Positions 1-9,383 are shown, counted from the first letter of the stretch. The stretch: 39,067 nucleotides of DNA from an uncultured Rubrobacteraceae bacterium (GCA_902806095.1 CADCVF010000037.1:1-39067), one strand, 5' to 3'. The notes: a model not told the origin generated them from the letters alone. Made by a program: numbers and translations.

Positions 1-2
1 CT

Positions 3-77
3 GTGTTCCGAGGGACAGACTGGTTACCCATCCCCTTCGCTCTCTCAGTAGCCATCACGTTTGCCTGGGTCATCTGA
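3..77 (+). CDS. C-terminal tail of a possible membrane protein (partial)
   Basis: An open frame enters from the left edge and ends at a TGA at 75-77. Its last 24 residues start with a short polar stretch and finish in a run of hydrophobic and aromatic residues ending FAWVI, which would suit the final membrane helix of an integral membrane protein. The frame is short, its start is outside the window, and no family can be named. It could equally be a chance open frame. Confidence 0.25.
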   Translation: MFRGTDWLPIPFALSVAITFAWVI

Positions 78-385
78 GGCGTGGTGCCTCAAAGATCATG
101 AACATACAACCAACCTCCCCTTCTGTCTCCTGGTGTGATCGCCAACCGCAGAGGTTTGCGGGATCTCTCTGTTTCTCCTGTCCCGCGACCCGCACAACGT
201 AGCAGCCTCCGATGAATGGCGGATGAATCCCACAAGCGAGGTGGCCGGGAACGGTCAGGAGTCAACCGTGGCCCAACGAACGCGGCCACGATATTACCCT
301 CGATTCATCGGGAAGTCATCCGAGCGTTCTATGATCGAGACTGTGGTGGGCTGTTGTTGGTGATTCGAGGAGATGAGCCACTAGA
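78..385. other. Gene-free stretch upstream of the GMC gene
   Basis: No convincing coding frame on either strand. The only recognisable signal is a GAGGAG at 367-372, thirteen bases before the ATG at 386, a rather long spacing for a ribosome binding site. No clear promoter or hairpin was seen. Confidence 0.4.
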
Positions 386-1976
386 ATGAATGAGGCGCAC
401 TTCCATGTAGTTATCATTGGGTCCGGATTTGGTGGGTCGGCAATGGCATACCGGCTTGCGGAAGCGGGTCTACGGGTCTGTCTTTTGGAGAGGGGAAAAG
501 CGTATCCGCCAGGTTCGTTCCCTCGCAGCCCATACCGAATGAGGAAGAACTTCTGGGATCCCAGCGAGGGATTGCACGGGTTGTACAACTTCTGGGGCTT
601 CCGCGGGCTTGATGCGCTCGTGTCGAGCGGGCTCGGTGGCGGCTCTTTGATCTACGCGAACGTCCTGCTGCGCAAGGACGAGAAGTGGTTCGTAAAGGAA
701 GACGTCTCCAACGGCGACTACGAGTACTGGCCCGTAACCCGCGACGATCTCGACCCCCACTACGACGCTGTCGAAGGGATGCTGCACCCACAGAAGTACC
801 CCTTCGACCAGCCGCCCTACGACGAGACATCCAAGACCAAGGCCTTCAGGTTGGCGGCACAGCGTCTCGGGTTAGAGCCTTTCCTGCCCAATCTCGCCGT
901 TACCTTCGCCAACGAAGGCGAGACTCCGGTGCCAGGCGAACCGATCCGTGAGGAGCATCCCAACCTTCACGGCCGAACGCGCTACACCTGCCGCCTCACC
1001 GGTGAGTACGACTTCGGCTGCAACTTCGGCAGCAACAACTCACTCGACTACACCTACCTGTCTAAAGCCCAGCAACAGCACAACGCAGACCTGAGGACAC
1101 GTTGCGAGGTCAAGGCGTTCGAGCCACGCGATGGAGGAGGGTACGCGGTCCACTACGTCTACCACGATCCCGAGCGGGAAGGGCACAAGACGGACACCTC
1201 CCGCCTGCCCCTCCATACCGTCACCGCCGACCGTCTGGTCCTTGCGGCCGGGAGCCTGGGTTCCACGTTCCTGTTGTTGAAGAATCGGAGTGCCTTTCCG
1301 CATCTCAGTCGGCGTCTCGGGACGCGCTTCGGCGGCAACGGTGATCTGCTCACCTTCGCCATCAAGTCCTCCGAAGAGAGCGGTGGAAAGAGCGTGCCGC
1401 GCATAATCGATCCAGGGTACGGCCCCGTAATTACCAGCGCCGTCCGGGTCGGCGACGAACTTGACGGCGAGGAGGGCCGAGGCTTCTACCTCGAAGACGC
1501 CGGTTTCCCCGAGCACCTCACCTGGATCCTGCAGGTCTTCGACACCCCACAAGATGCAACGTCCCAAGAAAGTATGGCTGCCCGTCAGCATATCGGCGAG
1601 CGCCTACTCCCAGTTCCGCGGCATACTGATGAAAAGCTACAGCTACTTCGGCGGCAAGGCGGGGTTCTCCGTGCTCGACAGACGAGCGTGCCGCCTCTAC
1701 ATCGGCGATCACCCCAGGGTGCGTCCGCTCACGGAGCTGGAGATCGGACCCCGACCCTTCTTTACAGCGTTCTTGCCCAACGCCAGCGGCGTCCTCGACG
1801 ACCACTTCGAGAACTGGTTCCTGACCTACGACGAGCCTCCTTCCACGCCGCCCGAGGGCCTGGAGAGCGTCGTAGACCTGGACCTCGGCAGGGAGTGGTT
1901 GGATCCCCCGTCGGCGCCCCTGCCGGGAGTGGGCAAAGACCGGGAGAGGATGGCACCCAACAGACAAGGAGGGTAG
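386..1976 (+). pseudogene. GMC-type FAD oxidoreductase (cholesterol-oxidase-like), truncated and frameshifted
   Basis: The first 390 or so codons encode the FAD-binding half of a GMC/cholesterol-oxidase-like enzyme. There is a Rossmann GxGxxG at residues 12-17, an ERG after the second strand, and a second glycine-rich FAD loop (SGLGGGS) near residue 81. Near 1550 the reading moves to the +1 frame, which stays open to a TAG at 1974-1976 and ends exactly where the next gene's ribosome site sits, so that tail is probably real coding sequence. The tail (for example FFTAFLPNASGVLDD) does not look like the GMC C-terminal catalytic domain, and the usual His/Asn region and closing GxNPxxT-like segment are missing. 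I read this as an internal deletion joining the FAD half to an unrecognised sequence. If the first frame is simply followed it stays open to 2191 but overlaps the phosphatase and becomes arginine-rich nonsense. Confidence 0.7.
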
Positions 1977-1982
1977 CCGCGT

Positions 1983-3491
1983 ATGCCCTTTCTTCTGGTT
2001 CCGCATCAGGTGAGCGACACCGCGGCGACGATCTGGGTCGGCGCGCTGGACGAGGAGGGCGTGCGACAAAGGTCCGTGCGTCTCGAGTTCGAGGGCGGCG
2101 GCGAGAGACGCGAAGTCGAGCTGGACGCCTCTGGATGGGAGACGTGGGAGTCCTTCCAGGCGGAAGACCCGAAGTCTTATCCTGTGCTTGACCGCCTGCT
2201 GCACCTGGCCTCCGTGCTCAAGTCTCCGCCGCTCAGGAGGACCCTCGACTACCAGCGCGTGGAGATAAAATCGCTGAGATCCAGGACCTCCTACGCTTTG
2301 AAGCTGCGCGTCGACGACCAGAGGGTGATAGGCGCGGAGAGGCATCTGAGGGAGGGCCGGGTCACCACGTTGCCCGCGGAGCTTCCCACGGCGGCAGACA
2401 AACCGCTCACGCTGCTTGTGGGTTCCTGTTTCTACGGACCCGAGGACCCGGGAGGGATGGTGGGCGGGGCCTACCGCTACATGCCCGAAGATCAGCGCCC
2501 CGACGTCAAGATCCTGTGCGGGGATCAGGTCTACCTGGACAACCCGTGGCGCGAAACCACCCTCAAATGGTACCGTGCCAACCAGAAACCGGGTTTGTTC
2601 AGGGCGATGCTCTTCGAGAAATACGTGGCCAACTGGACGCAAGTCGGCGGCGAAGACGCGGGCTTCCAACAGTTGCTGGCCGAAGGCGCGAACTACTTCT
2701 GCTCCGACGACCACGAGTTCTGGAACAACGCGCCCAACTTCGGGGGCGTCGGCCTGCTAAACAGCCTCACCAGCGGGCAACGTAAGTGGTGGTTCGAAGA
2801 GGCAAGCCGCCTCTTTCGCGCGTTCCAATCGCCCTCGCCTCTACTACGGTTCGAGGTACCTCCCCTCTCGGTCTGCATCGCGGATACCCGCATCAACCGC
2901 GACACCAAGGGCTTGCGGTTTATGAGGGACGAAGACCTGGAATCGTTGGGACGCTGGATAGAAGGGTTGGAGGGGCCCGGCATCCTGGTGGTCGGCCAAC
3001 CGGTATTGGTCGAGGGAGACGGCGTGGCTAAATCCTTACTCAAGAAGGGCTTGAAAAACGCACTCTTGTCGTACATCGACAGGGACTTGCCCCACTACGC
3101 CCAGTACAAAGACCTGGTCGGGCACATAAAGTCTTCCGATCATTCGGTGGTGATCTTAACGGGGGACGTGCATTTCGGGCGCGTCGCATGCGGCGAGCTG
3201 AAGCCGGGCTCCGAGACCACGTTCGTCGAGATAATCTCCTCCCCGAGGCACGCTGTCTTGGGCGACAAAGACGAGCCCCTGTTCGGCAGTTACAAGAACG
3301 CTCCTACAAACCACTTCCCGATAACCGAAGACCAAGAGGTCCTGCGTAGGAGAAACCATTTCATTACCGTCGGGTTCCTTTTGGGAAAGGATGGACGGGT
3401 GAACATGGAGGTACGAGCCTGGCCCATCCCGCGCCCAGGAGAAGCGGATTGGCCAGGCTGCGATGTGGTCTTCGAGAAAGTCCTATCCTGA
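1983..3491 (+). CDS. PhoD-like alkaline phosphatase / metallophosphoesterase
   Basis: This 502-residue protein has the PhoD-family pattern. An N-terminal beta domain (about 1-130) is followed by the calcineurin-like core: GSC at 147-149, the metal-binding GDQVY at 180-184, DDHEFWNN at 242-249 and GDVHFGR at 394-400. Such enzymes hydrolyse phosphomonoesters or diesters with bound metals. Most PhoD enzymes are exported, but no signal peptide is visible here, so this copy may be cytoplasmic. The start is fixed by AAGGAGGG, which overlaps the end of the preceding frame, so the two genes are probably cotranscribed. All core metal ligands appear intact. The substrate cannot be read from sequence. 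Confidence 0.85.
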   Translation: MPFLLVPHQVSDTAATIWVGALDEEGVRQRSVRLEFEGGGERREVELDASGWETWESFQAEDPKSYPVLDRLLHLASVLKSPPLRRTLDYQRVEIKSLRSRTSYALKLRVDDQRVIGAERHLREGRVTTLPAELPTAADKPLTLLVGSCFYGPEDPGGMVGGAYRYMPEDQRPDVKILCGDQVYLDNPWRETTLKWYRANQKPGLFRAMLFEKYVANWTQVGGEDAGFQQLLAEGANYFCSDDHEFWNNAPNFGGVGLLNSLTSGQRKWWFEEASRLFRAFQSPSPLLRFEVPPLSVCIADTRINRDTKGLRFMRDEDLESLGRWIEGLEGPGILVVGQPVLVEGDGVAKSLLKKGLKNALLSYIDRDLPHYAQYKDLVGHIKSSDHSVVILTGDVHFGRVACGELKPGSETTFVEIISSPRHAVLGDKDEPLFGSYKNAPTNHFPITEDQEVLRRRNHFITVGFLLGKDGRVNMEVRAWPIPRPGEADWPGCDVVFEKVLS

Positions 3492-3518
3492 GGTGGCCGC
3501 GTGTACGATTGCCGCCTC

Positions 3519-3544
3519 GGATTCCCGCTTGCGCGAGAATGACG
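3519..3544. repeat. REP-like palindromic repeat, copy 1
   Basis: An imperfect dyad around ATTCCCGCTTGCGCGAGAAT, flanked by GG and GACG. A near-identical copy lies at 15985-16010. It is the type of short palindromic repeat that produces HSRASGNP-like shadow peptides in many bacterial genomes. It sits between the converging PhoD-like and CapA-like genes and could act as a shared terminator. Confidence 0.65.
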
Positions 3545-3599
3545 TATGGGAAGGCCTCCAATGCGCACCCGCGGAATCCCGGGCGGCGCGAGCATCGTG

Positions 3600-5207
3600 T
3601 CAGCGGGCGGGTTTCCCGTACGTCTCGAACTCGGGACCTAGGGACGCGGCGAAGACTTTGCGCAATGCCCTATCCCCGCCTGCCCCCGGCACGAGGAAGT
3701 TGGGCTGGGCGTAGTCGAGGATGATGAAAGGGACGGCGCGGACCTGGAACACATCGTCCCCATACAATGTGATCTCCGCAAAGATCCCCGTCGAGGTCTC
3801 TTCCGACCAGGACTGGTCGAGGAGGAAGTTGCCGACGCCGTAGAAGATCGGCTTGCCCTCGTACATTTCGATCCCCTTGGGCCAGTGGGCGTGGCCGCCG
3901 ATTACGAGGTCGGCCCCGGCGTCCAGGGCGGCGTGCGCGAGCTCCACCTGTCCCGGTTCCGGGGTCGCGATGTACTCCTTGCCCCAGTGCGGCATTACGA
4001 GGATCAGGTCGACTTTCGCCCGCAAGCGCTTTATGTCCTGTTTCATGACTTTCTGAAGGAGTGGCGCCGTACCGGGCGCGGTCTCCGTGGCCCAGGCCCA
4101 GCCGTAAGAGGGCACATCCAGGTAAGAGAGGACACCGACCTTCGTCCCACCGAGGTCGAATATCATGGGTTTACGGGCCTCTGCGAGGTCCTTACCGGCC
4201 CCGGCGTGTGCTATCCCGGCGTCATCGAGGTGTCTGGTCGTCTCGGCCAGCCCCGTGGTCCCGGCATCAAGGACGTGATTGTTGCCCAGGGTAACACCAT
4301 CCATGCCGGCCTGATCCAATATCGGCATCAACCGTAGGTCGCCTGTGAAGGTCGTCGCGTCAGGGTGCCAGATGGCGGCTCTAATGACGGGGTTCTCGAA
4401 GTTCGCGAGCGTAAGATCGGCATCCGACAGGTACTCTCTTACCGCGCCTGCTCTGCCTGTGCGCTGGGCCGTGAACTGGTGGATGACCCCTGTCTCCGAG
4501 TAGGCGCTTGGTTCTGGCACACGGCTCGTTACGGCAGCGTAGCCTCCGTCGAGCGGGAAGTCGATCCCCATCCCCTTCTGGATAACCGTGTAGTACTGCC
4601 CGCGGTCGAGCACTATGTCGCCCCCAACCACCACGCGCCGCAGCTCTTCGGGATCAGGGACCGTCGCGCCCTCCGGCCTCAGGGGATAGTCTCCGCTGCG
4701 GTCCGAATCCAGTAGCCACACACCATCTACCGACAAGGCCCTGACCCTGGGGCCGACCTCGTCCCAGGGTACGAGCCCGAGCGCCTCGGGAGTCTTGCTC
4801 ACGTGGTCGACCACGGCGTCGCCCGAATCGAAGCGCTCCAGCCTCGGACTGTCTATAAGCTCTTCGGCCTCATCACGGTACCCCCGCCCGACGGCCAATC
4901 CTCGTGTCCCCGACAGCTCTTCCATGCTCACGTTCTCCAGGGTCGAGCTCAGGTGGGCGATGGGGACGAGGGCCGCCTGTGGTTCGGAGCGGTCGCTAGC
5001 ATCTTCGGTTCGGGCGTCGCCGGTTTCCCCTCCGCGCGTCGCGCCGGTCCGCTGTCCCTCGTCGCTCTGTCCGCTCCCCTCGGGCTGGTCTTTGGACCCC
5101 TCGGAGGAACAGGCGACCAGCAGCGGAAACAGGGAGATCGTGACGACGATCACAGCCACCATCACCGGTGTGCGGAGCGTTCCCTTTGGGCGTTTCTCTC
5201 CCCCCAT
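3600..5207 (-). CDS. CapA-family (PGA_cap) lipoprotein
   Basis: A secreted protein of about 535 residues. It has a basic N-terminus, one hydrophobic segment and a lipobox ending in Cys (LLVAC), then a low-complexity Ser/Gly/Glu linker. The C-terminal half is a CapA-type metallophosphatase-fold domain, with NFENPV, NNHVLD, MPHWGKEY and a GGHAHWPKGIE...GVGNFLLDQ region. CapA proteins take part in poly-gamma-glutamate capsule synthesis in Bacillus, but the domain is used more widely. An additional N-terminal region of roughly 150 residues after the linker is not part of the usual CapA core and I do not recognise it. ATG at 5207 is preferred because AAAGG lies seven bases upstream; a TTG two codons earlier is the alternative. 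It is convergent with the PhoD-like gene. Confidence 0.8.
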   Translation of the reverse strand: MGGEKRPKGTLRTPVMVAVIVVTISLFPLLVACSSEGSKDQPEGSGQSDEGQRTGATRGGETGDARTEDASDRSEPQAALVPIAHLSSTLENVSMEELSGTRGLAVGRGYRDEAEELIDSPRLERFDSGDAVVDHVSKTPEALGLVPWDEVGPRVRALSVDGVWLLDSDRSGDYPLRPEGATVPDPEELRRVVVGGDIVLDRGQYYTVIQKGMGIDFPLDGGYAAVTSRVPEPSAYSETGVIHQFTAQRTGRAGAVREYLSDADLTLANFENPVIRAAIWHPDATTFTGDLRLMPILDQAGMDGVTLGNNHVLDAGTTGLAETTRHLDDAGIAHAGAGKDLAEARKPMIFDLGGTKVGVLSYLDVPSYGWAWATETAPGTAPLLQKVMKQDIKRLRAKVDLILVMPHWGKEYIATPEPGQVELAHAALDAGADLVIGGHAHWPKGIEMYEGKPIFYGVGNFLLDQSWSEETSTGIFAEITLYGDDVFQVRAVPFIILDYAQPNFLVPGAGGDRALRKVFAASLGPEFETYGKPAR

Positions 5208-5348
5208 CTCCAAACCTTTCAGAGCCGTCCTACCCTACCTACGGAATAACCATCGCCCAATATGAGTGATCGGCGACTGTACCCACTCGCAATTCTTGGA
5301 GCTCCGCCCGACCTTGTGCACAGTGTCGGACACAAACCCCTGAGCACG

Positions 5349-5378
5349 CCCCTCTCCACGCACCCTGGTGGAGAGGGG
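5349..5378. other. Perfect hairpin with 11-bp stem; possible divergent sixth copy of the dispersed motif
   Basis: CCCCTCTCCAC pairs exactly with GTGGAGAGGGG across an 8-base loop. There is no T-run on either side. Its centre (TCCACGCACCCTGGTG) resembles the dispersed 21-bp motif seen five more times in the window. It lies about 140 bases upstream of the CapA-like start. Confidence 0.6.
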
Positions 5379-5499
5379 ATGAAGAGGGAGGATCAGAACT
5401 CAGAAAACCCACGTCACTCCGCAAGCTACCAGCCGTATGCCTACGCTTCTCTTGCTACGAGGAGGCCCTCAACCTACTCTCACAGCATTACCTCTCGTC

Positions 5500-5712
5500 C
5501 TATCCGGAGAGGTCGACGGACAGCACGGCGCTCCAAGGGTAGAACCGCTCCCGCTGCTCGGTCTCCGGTTGGACATCGGTGCTAAGCGTGGCGACTATGC
5601 CCAGGTCGGTGACGGCGTTCAGCGTGCCCCGGTACGTAGCCCCCATCAAAGTCGCTCCTGGACGCACCAGATCTACCTCCACCCGCTTGCCTACCCACTC
5701 TTGTGGAACCAT
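5500..5712 (-). CDS. Small barrel-like protein, unknown function
   Basis: A 70-residue protein starting MVPQEWVGKRVEV and rich in alternating hydrophobic strands with conserved-looking Gly turns, consistent with a small SH3- or Sm-like beta barrel. AAAGGGGA lies a few bases before the ATG, supporting translation. No catalytic motif, signal peptide or membrane segment is visible. The fold is inferred only from the residue pattern. Confidence 0.6.
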   Translation of the reverse strand: MVPQEWVGKRVEVDLVRPGATLMGATYRGTLNAVTDLGIVATLSTDVQPETEQRERFYPWSAVLSVDLSG

Positions 5713-5852
5713 CGTTTCCCCTTTCTCCCGCGTCAGCTCGACCGCTCAACATTGTACGCCACCAGCTACGCTCGCGACGCCGCAGAGGTGAGGGAGTTTG
5801 TCACTCGTTAGCGCTCGATGTGGCAGACTAGGCATCATCAAGCGGTGGAGCG

Positions 5853-6377
5853 TCAGAAGCCTCCTCCACCGAAGTCTCCCCCACCGAAATCTCCGCCGCC
5901 CCAATCGCCGCCGCCGAAGTCTCCGGCATCGAAGGATGAAGGGTCGCCCACGTACATGTAGTCGTTATCCAGGGCCTCGAAGAGCAGCAGCGCGGTGAGC
6001 CAGTCTCCCCCGAAGAAACCATAGCGGGCGTTCCCAAGTTGGTACTCGTAGTCCCTGAGTCTCTGCCGCTGGTAGGGGTCCATGAGGTGCTCGTTCGCTC
6101 TCGCCTGCGCCAGACGGGCTTCGAGCTCCTGGAGCTTCTCCTCACCCTCGCGTTTCTTACGGTCGGCTTCCGCCAAGGCGTAGAGTGGTTGTCCTGTCTC
6201 CTCTTGCACCGAGTCGAAGGCCTGTTATACGCGCTGCTCTTCAGGGCCACTGAGTGCTCCGGCCTCATCGTACACCGTATCCGAGCCCTGGGCCGATGCG
6301 GGCGCGGGGAAGATCGCGAACGTGACAGCGACAACGACCGCAAGCCCATACACAGGTGCCACCGTTCTTCTCAGCAC
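5853..6377 (-). pseudogene. TPM-domain-like secreted protein interrupted by an in-frame TAA
   Basis: Reading from GTG at 6377 gives an N-terminal signal sequence ending APASAQG, then TVYDEAGALSGPEEQRV, which matches the opening of TPM (YgcG/TLP18.3) domains. A TAA at 6225-6227 stops the frame. The same frame continues at once with QAFDSVQEETGQPLYALAEA, a long charged coiled-coil-like stretch, and an FGGGDWGGG-type tail typical of TPM proteins. Both halves are in one frame, so a single base change explains the break. Even joined, the TPM domain would be shorter than usual. A TATAAT lies 20 bases upstream of the GTG. Alternatives are a sequence error, or a short secreted peptide plus a separate ORF starting at 6209. 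Confidence 0.65.
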
Positions 6378-6847
6378 ACCGACCAACTCGCGGAAGATTA
6401 TACCCGTGCTGGTAGTCAGCGAAGCCGTGAGGCTAGTTACCGCGAGAGCCGTCCCAGCTGCTACTTGCCCGCGAAGTGAGAGACAAGCCGAAGAGGGGCC
6501 CGTGGTGCTCATGAGCGACGGCAGCGTGTACGACTGGCACGCGGGGTAGAGCGGTGCTTTTCGGCCCGTCTTGGACCCAGTCTACCCGCGAAATCCACGC
6601 TCGGGGCGTTGTTCGTACCCCTTCCGGGCGGTTTCCGGAGGTCAATACTGGGAAGTTCACAGGAATCTAATCCTGTTCTCATCGTGCGCTCAGGCTGCCC
6701 TCACGTTCGCTTGTAATGCTACTTTCAGGCTTCACGTACACGAAGCTCTGTGCAAGGGGGTGATAGAGAACCCAACGAACGTGGAAGGGTAGGAAAAAGG
6801 CGCCGCGAGCGGACGACTGCGAACGGCAACGATCGAGAGGAGGAACG
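6378..6847. other. Intergenic stretch between divergent genes
   Basis: About 470 bases with no convincing gene. It holds the TATAAT of the minus-strand TPM-like gene and, at its right end, the GAGAGGAGGAACG ribosome site of the lipoprotein gene. A short plus-strand frame ending MSDGSVYDWHAG at 6549 could be the tail of a lost gene, but nothing upstream supports it. Confidence 0.4.
6397..6402 (-). promoter_or_regulatory. Candidate -10 box for the TPM-like gene
   Basis: A perfect TATAAT on the minus strand, preceded by CGGG. It would place the transcript start about 12 bases before the GTG at 6377. No good -35 hexamer is seen at the normal distance. Confidence 0.4.
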
Positions 6848-7696
6848 ATGGATGGGAAGCGTGCGAGACCCCTGGTGCGTGGCGTGGCGGCACTCGTGCT
6901 GGCGATTAGTCTGGCAGTCACGGGCGCGTGTGGGGCGAGCTCGACGACAGAGAAGGCTTCGGCGGCGAAGGACGAGAGCCCAGGGAAGTCGACCAAGGCG
7001 GCAAACTCGACGGCCCCGGGGTCTAGCAGCCGGGGAGGCCTGCCACAGGGGAGCGAGCCCGTAAAGCTCGACCCGGCCGACTTCTCGGTCAACATAGATA
7101 ACCCCTACTGGCCGATGAGCCCGGGCAGCAAGTGGGTCTACAGCGAGACGGACACGAAGGGGACGAAACAAAAGGTCGTCGTCGAGGTCACCCACGAGAC
7201 GAAGATGATCACAGGCGGGATCGAGGCCCGCGTGGTCCGCGACACAGTCACCGAGAACAGCCAGCCGGTCGAGATCACCGACGACTGGTACGCCCAGGAC
7301 AAAGCCGGAAACGTCTGGTACCTCGGCGAGGCCACGGCCGAGTACGAGAACGGCAAGGTGAAAACGAGGGCAGGATCCTTCGAGGCCGGCGTCGACGGGG
7401 CGCAGCCTGGTATCGCCATGCCGGCCAACCCCGAGCCCGGTCTCTCCTACCGCCAGGAGTACTACAAGGACGAAGCCGAGGACAAGGCAGCGGTCATCAC
7501 CGTCGGTGAGGAACGTGTTCAGGTGCCCTTCGGCTACTTCGACAAGCACGTCCTGATGACGCGTGACCTGGTACCGACGGAGCCGAAGGTCCAGGAGTTG
7601 AAGTTCTACGCCCCGAATGTCGGCCCAGTGTTGAGCGTGCACACCGACGGCGACGGCGGCCGTGCGGAGCTGGTTAGCTACTCCCGAGCCGGTTAG
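6848..7696 (+). CDS. Secreted lipoprotein of unknown function
   Basis: A 282-residue protein preceded by a strong GAGAGGAGGAACG site. It has a basic N-terminus, a hydrophobic segment and a lipobox-like VTGAC, so it should be anchored outside the membrane. A Ser/Lys-rich linker runs to about residue 75. The rest is a compact all-beta-looking domain with NPYWPMSPGSKWVYSE, ARVVRDTVTEN, DDWYAQDKAGNVWYLGE and EAGVDGAQPGI. I recall this arrangement in uncharacterised secreted proteins of actinomycetes and proteobacteria, but no function is known to me. A strong hairpin just after the stop suggests a single-gene transcript. Confidence 0.8.
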   Translation: MDGKRARPLVRGVAALVLAISLAVTGACGASSTTEKASAAKDESPGKSTKAANSTAPGSSSRGGLPQGSEPVKLDPADFSVNIDNPYWPMSPGSKWVYSETDTKGTKQKVVVEVTHETKMITGGIEARVVRDTVTENSQPVEITDDWYAQDKAGNVWYLGEATAEYENGKVKTRAGSFEAGVDGAQPGIAMPANPEPGLSYRQEYYKDEAEDKAAVITVGEERVQVPFGYFDKHVLMTRDLVPTEPKVQELKFYAPNVGPVLSVHTDGDGGRAELVSYSRAG

Positions 7697-7722
7697 CCAG
7701 CGATCTGCACTTCGACACTTGA

Positions 7723-7757
7723 GAGTAGAGGACCGTGTTGTCCTCGGCCCTCTACTC
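7723..7757 (+). terminator. Hairpin terminator after the lipoprotein gene
   Basis: GAGTAGAGG pairs with CCTCTACTC, with an inner CCG/CGG extension across one mismatch. It starts 27 bases after the stop codon. No T-run follows, so it may be a Rho-assisted or intrinsic-like terminator. Confidence 0.6.
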
Positions 7758-8063
7758 CCGATCCGGCCTGCTAGCTTTGGAAGCCTCTATCTGCCTGCTC
7801 CGATGTGATGCCACCATCGGCGGCTATTCACGCACCGCAGCCCCTATTCTGCGGGCCGCAAGCCGATACCGAGGTCCATACAGAATGCTGGATCCGAATT
7901 CCGCAGAAGGCCTCTTTCCACGAACTCGGGTGAACAACGGTGTCCGGACCGGCGTGGTACGCTTGGAGCGTAGCATGGATATCGGTCAACCACCGAGTAC
8001 CCTGGCACTTATGCCCTCCCACTGGGGGCTTGGGACGGTTCCTCCTTCTGGAAAGGCGCCGTC
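7758..8063. other. Intergenic stretch upstream of the CorC-like gene
   Basis: No gene seen. It contains a small hairpin (CCGCAG, 8-base loop, CTGCGG) at 7835-7854, and the first copy of the dispersed 21-bp motif at 7916-7936. At the right end GGAAAGG at 8050-8056 is the ribosome site of the next gene. Confidence 0.5.
7916..7936 (+). repeat. Dispersed 21-bp motif, copy a
   Basis: Matches the consensus YTCCACGCACTCGGGTGAAT plus A at all but two positions. It lies 127 bases before the TTG start of the CorC-like gene, in the same orientation. Confidence 0.65.
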
Positions 8064-9383
8064 TTGAGCGGTATGGTGCTCGATGGCCTCATGGTCGTCC
8101 TGGCGCTGTTCTTGGTAGCACTGAACGGCCTGTTCGTGGCCGCTGAGTTCGGGCTGGTGAAGATCCGCTCCACGCAGGTCGACGGGCTCGTGCGAGAGGG
8201 CAGGACCTCGGCCGGCCTCCTCAAGAAGGCCACCGACAAGCTCGACTCATACCTCTCGGTGTGCCAGCTCGGGATCACCATTTCCTCGCTGGGCTTGGGA
8301 TGGATCGGAGAGCCGGCCTTCAAGCACCTCCTGGAGCCCCTATTCGTAGCCCTCTCCGTCCCGGACGGCCTGACCGACGCCATCGCCTTCGCCGTCGCCT
8401 TCGCCATCATAACGTTTTTGCACGTGGTCTTGGGGGAGCTCGCACCCAAGAGCTTGGCAATCGCCAGGGCGGAGGGGACCTCCCTGTTCGTGGCGCCCTT
8501 CATGAGGTTCTTCTACTACCTCTTCTACCCCGGCATAGTCGTCTTCAATGGCACCGCTAACGCCGTCGTGAGGCTCTTCGGGGTGCCCCCGGCCTCCGAA
8601 ACCGAGGAGGAGCACTCGGAGGATGAGCTGCGCCTCATCATCGACCGCTCGACCAAGCAGGGGGTGCTGGGCGTGGGTGAGGACCGCATGCTGGACGCCG
8701 TCTTGAGCCTCGAGGACACGCCGGCGCGCGAGGTCATGGTCCCCCGCCCCGACGTCGCCTCGCTGCCGGCGGGCATGCCTTTGAGGGAGCTCTTCAGGGT
8801 CGTAGCCTCCGGGGAGCACACTCGCTACCCGGTCCACGAGGAAGGCTCCCCGGATAGGATAGTCGGGGCAGTGCACGCTAAGGACGTAATGCGCGCCGTC
8901 GAAGACAGGGGCGGCCTGCTGGCGCAGGCGAAGGCCGAAGACGTCATGCGCGAGGTGCTGACCGTCCCCGAGAACAGACGCGTGGACGCCGTCCTCCAAG
9001 ATCTCAAGGACCGCCGGCTTCGTATGGCCATCGTCATCGACGAGTGGGGCTCCTTCGAGGGGATCGTAACCATGGAGGACATAGTCGAGGAGATAGTCGG
9101 CGAGATCCGCGACGAGTTCGACGAGGAGGGACCGGCCGTGAGCGAGCTCCCTGACGGCTCTATTTCGATGGACGGCCTCACCCCAATCGAAGAGGCGAAC
9201 AGGGCGCTGGGTTCCGGGTTCGAGAGCGAGGACTTCGGGACCGTGGGTGGCCTCGTCTTCGGGCAGTTGGGGCGCGCCCCCAAGACCGGCGACGAGGTCC
9301 GCCTCGACGGCCACCTGCTGCGCGTGGAGGGGGTAGACGGCCCCCGCATCGCTCGAGTCGTCGCACGAAAGGAATCCACCTAG
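8064..9383 (+). CDS. HlyC/CorC (CNNM-CBS) family membrane protein
   Basis: A 439-residue protein with the standard order of this family. An N-terminal CNNM/DUF21 membrane domain (about residues 1-180) contains LNGLFVAAEFGLVKIR, SVCQLGITISSLGLGWIGEPA and VVLGELAPKSLAI. A linker follows, then a tandem CBS pair (about 210-345, including VMVPRPDV and VTMEDIVEEIVGEI) and a C-terminal CorC_HlyC domain ending near 435. Family members are linked to magnesium or cobalt efflux or homeostasis; the hemolysin name is historical. TTG at 8064 is preferred because GGAAAGG lies seven bases upstream, while the ATG at 8073 would be too far. It is the first of three metal-related genes in the next 3.7 kb. Confidence 0.9.
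   Translation: MSGMVLDGLMVVLALFLVALNGLFVAAEFGLVKIRSTQVDGLVREGRTSAGLLKKATDKLDSYLSVCQLGITISSLGLGWIGEPAFKHLLEPLFVALSVPDGLTDAIAFAVAFAIITFLHVVLGELAPKSLAIARAEGTSLFVAPFMRFFYYLFYPGIVVFNGTANAVVRLFGVPPASETEEEHSEDELRLIIDRSTKQGVLGVGEDRMLDAVLSLEDTPAREVMVPRPDVASLPAGMPLRELFRVVASGEHTRYPVHEEGSPDRIVGAVHAKDVMRAVEDRGGLLAQAKAEDVMREVLTVPENRRVDAVLQDLKDRRLRMAIVIDEWGSFEGIVTMEDIVEEIVGEIRDEFDEEGPAVSELPDGSISMDGLTPIEEANRALGSGFESEDFGTVGGLVFGQLGRAPKTGDEVRLDGHLLRVEGVDGPRIARVVARKEST

Noticed and set aside
1518-2714. Minus-strand frame of about 398 codons opposite the GMC and PhoD-like genes
   Set aside because: A shadow of the real plus-strand genes; the long open frame results from high GC and codon bias.
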